A stretch of DNA of 64,000 bases from Megaustenia siamemsis (taxonomy: Eukaryota > Mollusca > Gastropoda > Stylommatophora > Ariophantidae): the NCBI GenBank assembly GCA_032433765.1, contig JAVIAB010000051.1, positions 151,577,276-151,641,275 on the forward strand, read 5' to 3'. The translations under genes and the position numbers were made by a program. Position 1 is the stretch's first letter. Each line of letters starts with the position of its first letter. Positions 41,518-54,031 of this stretch are shown piece after piece. The notes beneath the pieces are model-generated. The model had not been told where the DNA came from, did no database searches, and was given only the letters and a program-made list of their open reading frames with translations.

Positions 41518-42639
41518 GACGTCAGCCGTCTGTAGCTCCTATTGCTGATAACGTCACGTTAGGTGGGTAGAGTAACGTCAGCCGTCTATAGCTCCTATTG
41601 CTGATAACGTCACGCTAGGTGGGTAGAGTAACGTCAGCCGTCTGTAGCTCCTATTGCTGATAACGTCACGCTAGTTGGGTAGAGAAACGTCAGCCGTCTA
41701 TAGCCCCTATTGCTCATAACGTCACGCTAGGTGGGTAGAGTGACGTCAGCCGTCTGTAGCTCCTATTGCTGATAACGTCACGCTAGGTGGGTAGAGTGAC
41801 GTCAGCCGTCTATAGCTCCTATTGCTGATAACGTCACGCTAGGTGGGTAGAGTGACGTCAGCCGTCTATAGCTCCTATTGCTGATAACGTCACGCTAGGT
41901 GGGTAGAGTAACGTCAGCCGTCTATAGCTCCTATTGCTGATAACGTCACGCTAGGTGGGTAGAGTAACGTCAGCCGTCTGTAGCTCCTATTGCTGATAAC
42001 GTCACGCTAGGTAGGTAGAGTAACGTCAGCCGTCTATAGCCCCTATTGCTCATAACGTCATGCTAGGTGGGTAGAGTGACGTCAGCCGTCTATAGCTCCT
42101 ATTGCTGATAACGTCACGCTAGGTGGGTAGAGTAACGTCAGCCGTCTATAGCTCCTATTGCTGATAACGTCACGCTAGGTGGGTAGAGTAACGTCAGCCG
42201 TCTATAGCTCCTATTGCTGATAACGTCACGCTAGGTGTGTAGAGTAACGTCAGCCGTCCGTAGCTCCTATTGCTGATAACGTCACGCTAGGTGGGTAGAG
42301 TAATGTCAGCCGTCTGTAGCTCCTATTGCTGATAACGTCACGCTAGGTGGGTAGAGTAACGTCAGCCGTCTGTAGCTCCTATTGCTGATAACGTCACGCT
42401 AGGTGGGTAGAGTAACGTCAGCCGTCTGTAGCTCCTATTGCTGATAACGTCACGCTAGGTGGGTAGAGTAACGTCAGCCGTCTGTAGCTCCTAATTGCTG
42501 ATAACGTCACGCTAGGTGGGTAGAGTAACGTCAGCCGTCTATAGCTCCTAATTGCTGATAACGTCACGCTAGGTGGGTAGAGTAACGTCAGCCGTCAGTA
42601 GCTCCAATTGCTGATAACGTCACGCTAGGTGGGTAGAGT
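41518..42639. repeat. 56-bp array derived from the MITE core, part 1
   Basis: About 20 copies of TAACGTCAGCCGTCTATAGC, TCCTATTGCTGATAACGTCA, CGCTAGGTGGGTAGAG. Some copies have GTGACGTCA, a perfect palindrome. CTAATTG variants occur only in the last copies. Confidence 0.97.
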
Positions 42640-44007
42640 TGTAATAGGGAGAGAGAAAGAAAGAAGATAGATGAGGGAAGAGAGAGAGAGAGAGAGACAA
42701 CAAAAGAATAAATGTAAGGAGGGGGGAGTGAGATTCGCAGGTTATAAATGAGAGTGATAGAGAATTAGTTAGGAAGGAGAAAAGAAGCACATGCAGAGAG
42801 TGTAGATAGTGAACACGAGTCAGTCAGGGGGAGACAAACAGAGGTAGTAAATGTGAGAGTAGGGGGCGCAGTAGGGTTGCGTGAAAAACGGGTAGAGAAT
42901 GACAGATATAACTCATGGAAAAAGCGTGCGGGGCGAGTGAAGGTGGTGATTAGAAATAGGAAGACAAAGGGGTTGGAAAAAGATAGTCAGTGGAGTTAAT
43001 GAGAGAGTCCTATCCAGACGTGTGTGGGCAGACACTACGGAACTTGGGGGACTGGGATGTGGTGAAGTTTTCGTATGTAACAGGTCAATGTGTGAAATAG
43101 TTACCGAGACGATCAGTCAGTGATTAAAGGAAAGGAATAGGCTTAGTGTTAGCCAAACAGTAATAGCTCTTATGAAGAGATAGTCATCCAGTGATAGAAG
43201 GGATGAATAGGCTTAGTGTTAGCCAAAGTGTGATAACTCTTATGACGAGAGGCCTAGTGTTAGACGATGTATGGACATTTGTTAGCAGTGTGAAGAGACA
43301 TTTATTAGAATTGTAGGTTGTATTAATGGAAGCACATCTGAACATATTAAGAACGTCATATTGAAGCCAGTATCATCGGTGTGAATAGACTTTATTCCAC
43401 AGTAGAGGTCATGCACACATGGCTGACCTCCAGTCGTCTTAGTGACATATTATGGACATTTGCTAGTAGTGTCAAGAGACATTATTTAGAATTGTAGGTT
43501 GTGTTCATGGAAGCACATCTGAACATATTAAGAGACATAATATTGAAACCGGTATCATCGGTGTGAACAGACTTAACAACTATCCTCAAGTATGAATCAG
43601 CCTGGCTTACAGGCAGAACAAGAGTATTAGACTGTGAGCAAGAAAAGGGGAAGCTGTGAGTGCAGAGTGGGTGAACGTGTATAAATTGTATTCTACTTGC
43701 ATTATTATGCCTTTAAGATGTTGAACCAGGTCAAGCAAGGGACCTGGTCGAAGAGACATTAAACTTGTTGTATTATTGAGTTGGTGTTGTTCTGGTACAT
43801 TCATTACTATCAAACAGTTGAGTCTATCGAATCAGTCCAGCTGTATCCTTGACTGGCGACGAACGAACTGACGGGGTCAGAGCGGTAACCACAAGATACA
43901 GCGTGACGTACGAAAGAACCACAGAGATCACGGGGTTACATCAAGACGACACGGCAAGGCGATTACGGATTACAATTACTTAAGAAGGGCGTAATAAACC
44001 CTCTACA
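42640..44007. mobile_element. Probable solo LTR (Ty3/Gypsy-like size and target duplication)
   Basis: Starts TGTAATAGGGAG and ends CCCTCTACA (TG...CA ends, TGTA/TACA inverted), flanked by GAGT on both sides (42636-42639, 44008-44011), a 4-bp duplication. Inside are a TATAAAT (43680-43686), an ATTAAA (43758-43763), and a tandem-like internal duplication of about 125 bp (43270-43392 and 43451-43575). No ORF, no gag-pol. It interrupts the 56-bp array cleanly. Direction cannot be fixed, though TATA and ATTAAA suggest plus. Confidence 0.7.
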
Positions 44008-44285
44008 GAGTAACGTCAGCCGTCTATAGCTCCTATTGCTGATAACGTCACGCTAGGTGGGTAGAGTAACGTCAGCCGTCTATAGCTCCTATTGCTGATA
44101 ACGTCACGCTAGGTGGGTAGAGTAACGTCAGCCGTCTGTAGCTCCTATTGCTGATAACGTCACGCTAGGTGGGTAGAGTAACGTCAGCCGTCTATAGCTC
44201 CTATTGCTGATAACGTCACGCTAGGTGGGTAGAGTAACGTCAGCCGTTTATAGCTCCTATTGCTGATAACGTCACACTAGGTGGA
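44008..44285. repeat. 56-bp array derived from the MITE core, part 2
   Basis: Five more units after the LTR, same phase and strand as part 1, ending in CACACTAGGTGGATGGTTTT, the MITE right arm. Confidence 0.96.
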
Positions 44286-44819
44286 TGGTTTTCCCGTTTT
44301 AATTCTGCCCATAAATCTATAAATGCCTGAATGCAGACCGTTTTAACAAAAAAGGTGATAATAATCCATAAAATATGGACAATAACTCCACGTTTCCTAT
44401 GTGTCATACATTAAGATACAGACCTATGTGTCAGGGGCAGTGACGAGATTTTTTTCATCTTCATGTTCTTCTTTCTTCTTTTGCTTCTTCTTCTTCTTCT
44501 TTATCAATGGGGAGAGCTATGTTCAGCTGAAATTATGTACTAGACTGGGTTCCTAACTTTCTGTGAAATCGGAATATACCTGTTTGTGCCTTTTCACAAA
44601 AATAAATCACTGTTATTGAATATGGTCTAAAACGCGCAGCTCGGTTCAAAAACCCTGCCTCTACGCCATGAAAGGAAGGCATTGAGGAATCCGTCAGAGG
44701 TTAGCAAAAATTGAAGCAGCGGCACTGAGCCAGAATGCCAGAAAACCTCCAATGATTTTCACGAAATTAAATCATTAAGTTGGCCGAAACATCCGCCTTT
44801 GCTATGGATGGGTAAATCT

Positions 44820-45155
44820 CCTTAACAATTTTTAGCCTGGATAGCGGCCATTTTTTGCCACTCTTTTTTACTTGAGTTTTAACAGCCACGGGTTATTTAA
44901 CGTGCGCGAGTGCACATGGGACCTCCTGTTTTTCGAATTTCATAGAGGGCTAGATATCAGATATCACTACCCAGAGAGAGGGCTAGATATCAGATATCAC
45001 TACTCAGTGACCAGGGGGAGGATAAGGACACGGAGAAACGCGGATTAGTTTTTTTTTTTTTAAATTCCAACTCTGCTGATGGGAATCGAATAAGGTACCT
45101 TCCTCTCCCAGAGGCCGACATCTTACATATAGGTCACTTAGTTCCCTAATTTGTG
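44820..45155 (-). mobile_element. Element D, short-array copy
   Basis: Core GCGGCCATTTTTTGCC ... GTGCACATGGGACCTCCTGT (complement), two array units (AGGGCTAGATATCAGATATC...), then a tRNA-like head at 45065-45150 (complement: GATGTCGGCCTCTGGGAGAG and TTATTCGATTCCC). Same order as the long copy at 33.2 kb but with only about two array units. Confidence 0.6.
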
Positions 45156-45744
45156 ATCCACGTTCAGGGTAGAACATAAATACGAGTGTGTTATAAGTAA
45201 TATTTCGCTGTTGATAAAAAAAAAACGCATTGCTGCCGTTACAATAAGAAACTCGTAGTTCAAGACATAATTATGGACAAAAAGAACGCATTGCTGCCGT
45301 TACAATATGGTACTCGTAGTTCAAGCCACAATTATGATGATAAAGTAGAACACTGCACTTGTCATGATTTACTCGCAGCTCTTGGAGACTAACAGCGTTT
45401 GTCGTTTTCACAAGCATAATCGACTACACTTGCGCTTTCACAAACATTTGTTATTCCACTTTGGAATTAACAGTACTAGGTAACTGGTTCAAATAGTTGA
45501 CAACAAAGGTATTGTGACTTGGATATCACCCACCCCGCATGATAACTTGTAATGCCATTTTAGATAGATGAGATCAAAAATAACCTGACGGCTTCAGCTC
45601 AAAGTTCACCGTAATCTAGAATCTCTTCAAGCGTTGCTAGTTTTAGTGGAAAAGGGGGGGGGGAGGGCGGTATTTTGTAAAACCAACGAATATTCTGTAA
45701 TTTACTCAAATCGATAGAACTCTTTGATTCATGTTATCACGTGC
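45156..45744. other. Non-coding stretch
   Basis: A short direct repeat (AACGCATTGCTGCCGTTACA at 45230 and 45288). No gene or element recognised. Confidence 0.5.
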
Positions 45745-46895
45745 GAAAGTAACACATATATCACATGGTCATTAAAAAAGTAAAGTAACACATATATCAC
45801 ATGGTCATCAACAGGTAAAGTAACACATATATCACATGGTCATCAACAGGTAAAGTAACACATATATCACATGGTCATCAACAGGTAAAGTAACACATAT
45901 ATCACATGGTCATCAACAGGTAAAGTAACACATATATCACATGGTCATCAACAGGTAAAGTAACACATATATCACATGGTCATAAACAGGTAAAGTAACA
46001 CATATATCACATGGTCATTAACAGGTAAAGTAACACATATATCACATGGTCATTAACAGGTAAAGTAACACATATATCACATGGTCATCAACAGGTAAAG
46101 TAACACATTTATCACATGGTAATCAACAGGTAAAGTAACACATATATCACATGGTCATCAACAGGTAAAGTAACACATATATCACATGGTCATCAACAGG
46201 TAAAGTAACACATATATCACATGGTCATCAACAGGTAAAGTAACACATATATCACATGGTCATAAACAGGTAAAGTAACACATATATCACATGGTCATTA
46301 ACAGGTAAAGTAACACATATATAACATGGTCATTAACAGGTAAAGTAACACATATATCACATGGTCATCAACAGGTAAAGTAACACATATATCACATGGT
46401 CATCAACAGGTAAAGTAACACATATATCATATGGTCATCAACAGGTAAAGTAACACATATATCACATGGTCATAAACAGGTAAAGTAACACATATATCAC
46501 ATGGTCATAAACAGGTAAAGTAACACATATATCACATGGTCATCAACAGGTAAAGTAACACATATATCACATGGTCATAAACAGATAAAGTAACACATAT
46601 ATCACATGGTCATCAAAAGATAAAGTAAGCGATATATCACATAGCAATCAACAGGTGAAGTAACATATATCACATGGCTGTAAACAGGTAAAGTAACACA
46701 TATATCACATGGCTATAAACAGATAAAGTAACACATATATCACATGACTATAAACAAAGTAACACATATATCACATGACTATAAACAAAGTAACACATAT
46801 ATCACATGGCTATAAACAGATAAAATAACACATATATCACATGGTCATCAGCAGGTAAAGTAACACACATATCACATGACTATAAACAGATCAAG
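45745..46895. repeat. 35-bp satellite, about 33 copies
   Basis: Unit GTAAAGTAACACATATATCA plus CATGGTCATCAACAG, homogeneous in the middle. The last 300 bp degenerate to shorter units (ATGACTATAAACAAAGTAAC). Confidence 0.96.
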
Positions 46896-46959
46896 TAAAC
46901 CTGACCCTCAGAAAATCTGACCTGACCTTCAAGAACAGAACAGAAAATTTAAGCCATCG

Positions 46960-47312
46960 AAATGTGGATTTATTTAAGACTAGGTAGAATTGGATGGAAA
47001 GAAAAGAAAACAAACGATGAAGTTTTAAAACAACTAAAAATGAAAAGAGAATTACTAAACACAATTAGAACAAAACAAATGAAATGTTTGGGGCATGTTA
47101 AAAGACACAACAGCCTACTAGAATTAATATTGGAAGGGAAAATACAAAGTAAAAGAGGCAGAGGCAGACCAAAACTAACATGGACGAGTAACATCAAAAG
47201 ATGGACAAGTCAGTCTATGACAATCTGCACTATCAAAGCAAGAGACAGAGTGGAATGGCGATCCATGGTAGCCAACCTTCGACCCGGAGACGGCACTGAA
47301 TGATGATGACCC
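46960..47312 (+). pseudogene. LINE-2 C-terminal fragment
   Basis: Open from about 47000 to the stop at 47301: TNDEVLKQLKMKRELLNTIR, CLGHVKRHNSLLELILEGKI, GRGRPKLTWTSNIKRW, ARDRVEWRSMVANL, then TGATGATGA. Best-preserved C-terminus of this family here, about 100 residues without a stop. 5'-truncated at about 46990; the first residues are fused to other sequence. Confidence 0.85.
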
Positions 47313-47544
47313 TCGGAATCCTCCTAAAAGAAGAACCTATTTCGCACTTGGTCTTTTCGAAGTCTGATTATGTTTTTCTGTGACACATTTATATTTTGCT
47401 CATTTCATTTCTTTCTTATAGAAATGCACGTCATCACCATTATCCAATACTAAACGGAAGTTGTTCTATCACGTGAGTGTTCTATAATTAGATGGGCAGG
47501 ATGCGAGGAAATGAGTCCTTGCTGTAGTAAACAAGACCCGATGG

Positions 47545-47800
47545 AAGGACAGTCCACAGCCAGCTATAGATATACTCAGGCCTGCAGGTTGTGAAAAAAA
47601 TTCCTGGAACATCACCAACTAATGTGACTTTAACAGCTTTGCGATCAGGTGTGGCTGTGGTAAAGTGAAGTCAGTCGACTATAACTGCTATTGTTGATAA
47701 CGTCACGCTTGTTGGTAGGGTTTTTCGGTCATATTTTCTGCCTGCGGGTTTTATTAAGTCTATAACTAGCTCTGGACAGTCCATGGAAGATGGGGACATG
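47545..47800. mobile_element. MITE, single-core copy
   Basis: Inverted ends: GGACAGTCCACAGCCAGCTA, TAGATATACTCAGGCCTGCA at the left against the complement of the right (TGGACTGTCCAGAGCTAGTT, ATAGACTTAATAAAACCCGC). Core GTGAAGTCAGTCGACTATAA ... GATAACGTCACGCTTGTTGG occurs once. Confidence 0.65.
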
Positions 47801-48188
47801 ACTGAAGATGCGTCATACTATAATTGCTGACTCCCAGTGCAATTGTTAAGGGTCACAGAAATGTACATACACTTGAACAGGAGAAAACTGTAATAATAGT
47901 TGTCGGTTCCGTTCATGTGAATAATGGCATCTTTTAAGAGAAAATCAAATTACACATTGCTACAGTAATTCGATTCGATTCCAACAAAGAATAACAAACT
48001 TTCTCCCGTATTCTCCTCTATCCCCAGTCATGTTTTGCTAACAACTGAATAAATCTCCATTTTCTAGCTGTGTTATCCTCCCTTACTGCGAGTCTTCTAT
48101 TTCAAAAACACTTTAGAACATTTCCCATGTTGATTTTCTTCATGTAAACTTGTTTTCAACTGATTGCACTGGCAGACTTGTCTTATGG
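47801..48188. other. Non-coding stretch
   Basis: No element or ORF recognised. Confidence 0.4.
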
Positions 48189-48260
48189 CAGTGGTTCCCA
48201 ACCTGTGGACTGCAGTCCCCTGGAGGAAATGAAAAGTATTTTCTGATGGATATCCAGGTT
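48189..48260 (+). mobile_element. hAT-type terminal sequence
   Basis: CAGTGGTTCCCAACCTGTGG, ACTGCAGTCCCCTGGAGG is the typical start of hAT (Charlie-like) elements (established family feature). No matching 3' inverted end was seen nearby, so only one end, or a decayed copy, is present. Confidence 0.55.
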
Positions 48261-48734
48261 ATTTAAAGCTGCTATTATTTCAATAAGAAATTCCACCAAG
48301 ACGGTTTGCAATATTCTGCTAGTGGTTGTAACATTTTGCTTTGCTCACTTCCACGAGATGTTTGTGCAGGGCTCTTTGTGTGCCGTACCATTAAGCCATC
48401 TCTTCTAAGCGAGCTTCCCATTCTCGTTTTCTTAATTTGAGAGCCGATGCATGCTCTGTTGTTTTTCATCTTTGTTAGTGTTTTTCTTATTGTCTCCAGA
48501 GGTGAATTTTTTCCTCTTTACCCTTTTGTCTCCTACTTGGGGAATGGGGTGCTTGTTTTATTATTCTCATGTCATTTCTTCTCATCACAATTGTCCGCCT
48601 TCTCTTTATACTATAGATCAGACTGCTGACTGTTTGGTTATTTCTCTTGCTCCAGTAATATTCTTGAATTCATTTCATTGAACACAAAATATTTTCCTCA
48701 GATTTTTGTTGTCGAATCCATTAAGTTTCATTTA
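48261..48734. other. Non-coding stretch after the hAT-type end
   Basis: Could be the inside of a decayed hAT element. No transposase motif recognised in either strand. Confidence 0.35.
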
Positions 48735-49203
48735 GATTATTACTTGTTTTAAAAATACAAGCGGGTGTAGCATTTTAGCTTTGGCGGACACCGATATAAA
48801 TATAAGAGAAGACAAACTTGACACAACATGAGATAAGAAAGACTCAGTCTAGTATGACTAGAGTGCCACTGTACCCTGGATAATATGACAAATAAAATAC
48901 GTTCTACAGGGACCCCCGCCAAGTACACAGGTCTAAGGATAACAAAGTGCCCCACACCCACCTCCATGAAAGATAAATTTACTGGGCAACCGAATCACTG
49001 AAACAAACAGATGCCTTCATATGAGAGTCCAGGGTCCTAGTCTGAATGATGCCATGATCGCAGAAGGAGAAGAATTTTGATAATTACTTGATCTAAAAAT
49101 ACAAGCAGGAGTAGCATTTTAGCTTTGGCGAAACCCGGTATAACTATAAGAGAAGACAGACCTGACACTAAATGGAAAAAGAAAGACTCAGTCTAGCATG
49201 AGT
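48735..49203. repeat. Pair of direct repeats, about 120 bp each
   Basis: 48738-48855 and 49080-49203 share ATACAAGC(G/A)GG(T/A)GTAGCAT, TTTAGCTTTGGCG, ATAAGAGAAGACA and GAAAGACTCAGTCTAG. Between them lies the GAA-tailed short repeat also seen at 5522. Confidence 0.75.
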
Positions 49204-49401
49204 GCTAAAAGTCTAAGTCTGTTGTCTCCCAGTTCAGTTATGATATTTACTTATCATCCTGAAGTAGACTTTAAGAAGACAAGTAGAAATCAAGCGGATA
49301 CCAAGAACTTGAATATTAGAAAGGGAAACTACTAGGATAAATAGGAAGAACTCAACCAAACATGTACAAGGAGGAAAGATAGTTCTAAATATAGCGGATA
49401 A

Positions 49402-52400
49402 GGATATATATAGTTTTCTAGGCAACGAGAAAGTCAACGTTCTAGAGTATTCTAGACAACGAGAATATCAATGTTCTAAAGTATTCTAGACAACGAGAAA
49501 GTCAATGTTCTAAAGTATTCTAGACAACGAGAATATCAACGTTCTAAAGTATTCTAGACAACGAGAAAATCAATGTTCTAAAGTATTCTAGACAACGAGA
49601 AAGTCAATGTTCTAAAGTATTCTAGACAACGAGAAAGTCAATGTTCTAAAGTATTCTAGACAACGAGAAAATCAACGTTCTAAAGTATTCTAGACAACGA
49701 GAATATCAACGTTCTAAAGTATTCTAGACAACGAGAAAGTCAATGTTCTAAAGTATTCTAGACAACGAGAATATCAACGTTCTAAAGTATTCTAGACAAC
49801 GAGAAAATCAACGTTCTAAAGTATTCTAGACAACGAGAATATCAATGTTCTAAAGTATTCTAGACAACGAGAAAGTCAATGTTCTAAAGTATTCTAGACA
49901 ACGAGAATATCAACGTTCTAAAGTATTCTAGACAACGAGAATATCAATGTTCTAAAGTATTCTAGACAACGAGAAAGTCAATGTTCTAAAGTATTCTAGG
50001 CAACGAGAAAGTCAATGTTCTAAAGTATTCTAGACAACGAGAAAATCAACGTTCTAAAGTATTCTAGACAACGAGAAAATCAATGTTCTAAAGTATTCTA
50101 GACAACGAGAAAGTCAACGTTCTAAAGTATTCTAGACAACGAGAATATCAACGTTCTAAAGTATTCTAGACAACGAGAAAGTCAACGTTCTAAAGTATTC
50201 TAGAAAACGTGAATATCAATGTTCTAAAGTATTCTAGAGAACGAGAAAGTCAATGTTCTAAAGTATTCTAGACAACGAGAAAATCAACGTTCTAAAGTAT
50301 TCTAGACAACGAGAATATCAACGTTCTAAAGTATTCTAGACAACGAGAAAGTCAACGTTCTAAAGTATTCTAGACAACGAGAATATCAACGTTCTAAAGT
50401 ATTCTAGACAACGAGAAAGTCAATGTTCTAAAGTATTCTAGACAACGAGAATATCAATGCTCTAAAGTATTCTAGACAACGAGAAAGTCAATGTTCTAAA
50501 GTATTCTAGACAACGAGAAAGTCAACGTTCTAAAGTATTCTAGACAACGAGAAAGTCAACGTTCCAAAGTATTCTAGACAACGAAAATATCAACGTTCTA
50601 AAGTATTCTAGACAACGAGAAAGTCAACGTTCTAAAGTATTCTAGACAACGAGAATATCAATGTTCTAAAGTATTCTAGACAACGAGAAAGCCAATGTTC
50701 TAAAGTATTCTAGACAACGAGAAAGTCAATGTTCTAAAGTATTCTAGACAACGAGAATATCAACGTTCTAAAGTATTCTAGACAACGAGAAAGTCAACGT
50801 TCTAAAGTATTCTAGACAACGAGAATATCAGTGTTCTAAAGTATTCTAGACAACGAGAATGTCAATGTTCTAAAGTATTCTAGACAACGAGAAAGTCAAC
50901 GTTCTAAAGTATTCTAGACAACGAGAAAGTCAACGTTCTAAAGTATTCTAGACAACGAGAATATCAACGTTCTAAAGTATTCTAGACAACGAGAAAATCA
51001 ATGTTCTAAAGTATTCTAGACAACGAGAATATCAACGTTCTAAAGTATTCTAGACAACGAGAAAATCAACGTTCTAAAGTATTCTAGACAACGAGAAAGT
51101 CAATGTTCTAAAGTATTCTAGACAACGAGAATATCAACGTTCTAAAGTATTCTAGACAACGAGAAAATCAATGTTCTAAAGTATTCTAGACAACGAGAAT
51201 ATCAACGTTCTAAAGTATTCTAGACAACGAGAAAATCAATGTTCTAAAGTATTCTAGACAACGAGAATATCAACGTTCTAAAGTATTCTAGACAACGAGA
51301 ATATCAACGTTCTAAAGTATTCTAGACAACGAGAAAGTCAATGTTCTAAAGTATTCTAGACAACGAGAATATCAATGCTCTAAAGTATTCTAGACAACGA
51401 GAAAGTCAATGTTCTAAAGTATTCTAGACAACGAGAAAGTCAACGTTCTAAAGTATTCTAGACAACGAGAAAGTCAACGTTCTAAAGTATTCTAGACAAC
51501 GAAAATATCAACGTTCTAAAGTATTCTAGACAACGAGAAAGTCAACGTTCTAAAGTATTCTAGACAACGAGAATATCAATGTTCTAAAGTATTCTAGACA
51601 ACGAGAAAGCCAATGTTCTAAAGTATTCTAGACAACGAGAAAGTCAATGTTCTAAAGTATTCTAGACAACGAGAATATCAACGTTCTAAAGTATTCTAGA
51701 CAACGAGAAAGTCAACGTTCTAAAGTATTCTAGACAACGAGAATATCAATGTTCTAAAGTATTCTAGACAACGAGAATGTCAATGTTCTAAAGTATTCTA
51801 GACAACGAGAAAGTCAACGTTCTAAAGTATTCTAGACAACGAGAATATCAACGTTCTAAAGTATTCTAGACAACGAGAAAATCAATGTTCTAAAGTATTC
51901 TAGACAACGAGAATATCAACGTTCTAAAGTATTCTAGACAACGAGAAAATCAATGTTCTAAAGTATTCTAGACAACGAGAATATCAACGTTCTAAAGTAT
52001 TCTAGACAACGAGAATATCAACGTTCTAAAGTATTCTAGACAACGAGAAAGTCAACGTTCTAAAGTATTCTAGACAACGAGAATATCAACGTTCTAAAGT
52101 ATTCTAGACAACGAGAAAGTCAATGTTCTAAAGTATTCTAGACAACGAGAATATCAATGCTCTAAAGTATTCTAGACAACGAGAAAGTCAATGTTCTAAA
52201 GTATTCTAGACAACGAGAAAGTCAACGTTCTAAAGTATTCTAGACAACGAGAAAGTCAACGTTCTAAAGTATTCTAGACAACGAAAATATCAACGTTCTA
52301 AAGTATTCTAGACAACGAGAAAGTCAACGTTCTAAAGTATTCTAGACAACGAGAATATCAATGTTCTAAAGTATTCTAGACAACGAGAAAGCCAATGTTC

Positions 52401-52763
52401 TAAAGTATTCTAGACAACGAGAAAGTCAATGTTCTAAAGTATTCTAGACAACGAGAATATCAACGTTCTAAAGTATTCTAGACAACGAGAAAGTCAACGT
52501 TCTAAAGTATTCTAGACAACGAGAATATCAATGTTCTAAAGTATTCTAGACAACGAGAATGTCAATGTTCTAAAGTATTCTAGACAACGAGAAAGTCAAC
52601 GTTCTAAAGTATTCTAGACAACGAGAATATCAACGTTCTAAAGTATTCTAGACAACGAGAAAATCAATGTTCTAAAGTATTCTAGACAACGAGAATATCA
52701 ACGTTCTAAAGTATTCTAGACAACGAGAAAATCAATGTTCTAAAGTATTCTAGACAACGAGAT
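49402..52763. repeat. 34-bp satellite with higher-order structure, about 99 copies
   Basis: Unit TTCTAGACAACGAGAAAGTC plus AATGTTCTAAAGTA. Units differ at GAAAGTC/GAATATC/GAAAATC and AATG/AACG. Four rare markers (ATCAATGCT, ACGAAAATAT, GAAAGCC, GAATGTC) recur in the same order three times: spacings are 918 bp (27 units) and 782 bp (23 units) for every marker. This shows block duplication of at least about 400 bp. Largest array in the window. Confidence 0.98.
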
Positions 52764-52984
52764 ATAGAGAGTAACGTGCTCGACTGGTCAGGCTACTTGG
52801 TGGGTGTTACCAAATGCAAGAACATGAGAGAACCCTCGATATATAGCACAGTAAGGATATTTAAGGACATTTCATAGAGAAAACCCGCGATGTATAGCAT
52901 GGTAATGATACTTCATAGATTTCACAAATTCACATTGCAGGAAGATCTTACTGTCTTTTGTTTGATGTACGACGGGGATAATCC

Positions 52985-53516
52985 GACGACTAACTGTGTG
53001 TCAAAAACGATGTCCTAACATCATCAAGCGCTATACATTTTTTAAAGATAAATGACGATCATCATTTTCAGGAGGACGTGAACTTCCGGTCAATATGGTG
53101 GATAGGCGACAGGAGCCATTAAAGACTATGCCTGAAAAGTGTTCCTTGATTCCTTGTTGCAGTTTCCTCATATTCCAAGGCAGGCTTGTTGCAGGAGCTA
53201 CAGAGTTACGTGCTCTGTGCACACTGTGAGCTGTGCGTTTCATCTGTTTTGATCGTGTTTCGATATTCCGATAGCTTACGATGAATGATGATATCGTATG
53301 ATCGAGAACAGATGTCTGTGTTCACTTTCTGTCCGGTTTTGCCTTATATCTTTTGGCGTTTGCTGAGACTGCTATGATGGGGACTACAGCTATCTTTCTT
53401 TGTTTGGGAGATGAGATAGTAATTCGGATGATTCCACTGGTACTGGAGTTGAACAATTATGGATTTTAATTCGTTTGCAGTGATACCGGGGCCTTCTATA
53501 ACCATAACCATAACTT
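52985..53516 (+). mobile_element. Retroposon R, long copy
   Basis: Matches 9097-9641 nearly throughout and ends TATAACCATAACCATAAC. Compared with that copy it has a 9-bp insertion (TTGATTCCT type) near 53145. Confidence 0.78.
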
Positions 53517-54031
53517 CATAGAAAAAACCATCGATATAGCATGGTGAGAAGAGGTAAGAACATATAGAGAGAACGACGGAATGAACGCATGAAGTAACGT
53601 CATTGAAACTGGGCACGGCTTAGGACCAACGGTAAAAACTAGCTAGGTGACCACCGCATAAAAGACATTTATAGAGGAGAAGGGACCGCAGATAGAAGTG
53701 ATGACGTGGGATTGAAGAGAGCAAACAAGACCTGGAAAGGTGACGGTTGGAGAAAGGAATCCAGACGGGGGTTGGAGAACAAAAGAACCACCGAGCCTAA
53801 CGTATCGAAATAAACAGCATAACGCTCGAACCAAAAACAAAAACTGTCAATAGATCCACAAGATAAGACCCAGAAAGATGATGAAGAAGATATAGCAAGG
53901 CAGTAAGAGGATGATAACTTTGTCAATATCACCGGAAGATGATATGATAGTTCAGCTTGTTCAATAGAAAGTAGAATGTGAAGATATTTCTGTGTGCTCA
54001 TTAGCTCCAAGTGAACTCGACAATAGACTAT
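53517..54031. other. Non-coding stretch
   Basis: Minus ORFs (53344, 53643, 53669) show no domain-like features. No element recognised. Confidence 0.35.

Larger units (their letters stand above)
41415..44330. mobile_element. Composite MITE: arms, 56-bp array, nested solo LTR
   Basis: Left arm (AGGCCTACTGGCTGTCAGGA, then TTTTCAGATTTGCGATCAAG) and right arm (GGTTTTCCCGTTTTAATTCT, GCCCATAAATCTATAAATGC) match single-copy relatives at 47545-47800 and 59851-60063. Between the arms the core unit is repeated 25 or more times. A 1.37 kb element sits inside the array. Without the array the element would be about 250 bp. Confidence 0.7.

Noticed and set aside
41518..42639. Functional CRE enhancer array
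   Set aside because: TGACGTCA occurs in only some units, and the array origin from a MITE core explains the motif without selection. Not supported from sequence alone.
48275..48469. hAT transposase fragment next to the hAT-type end
   Set aside because: The minus ORF has no recognised BED finger or dimerisation motif; similarity could not be supported by eye.
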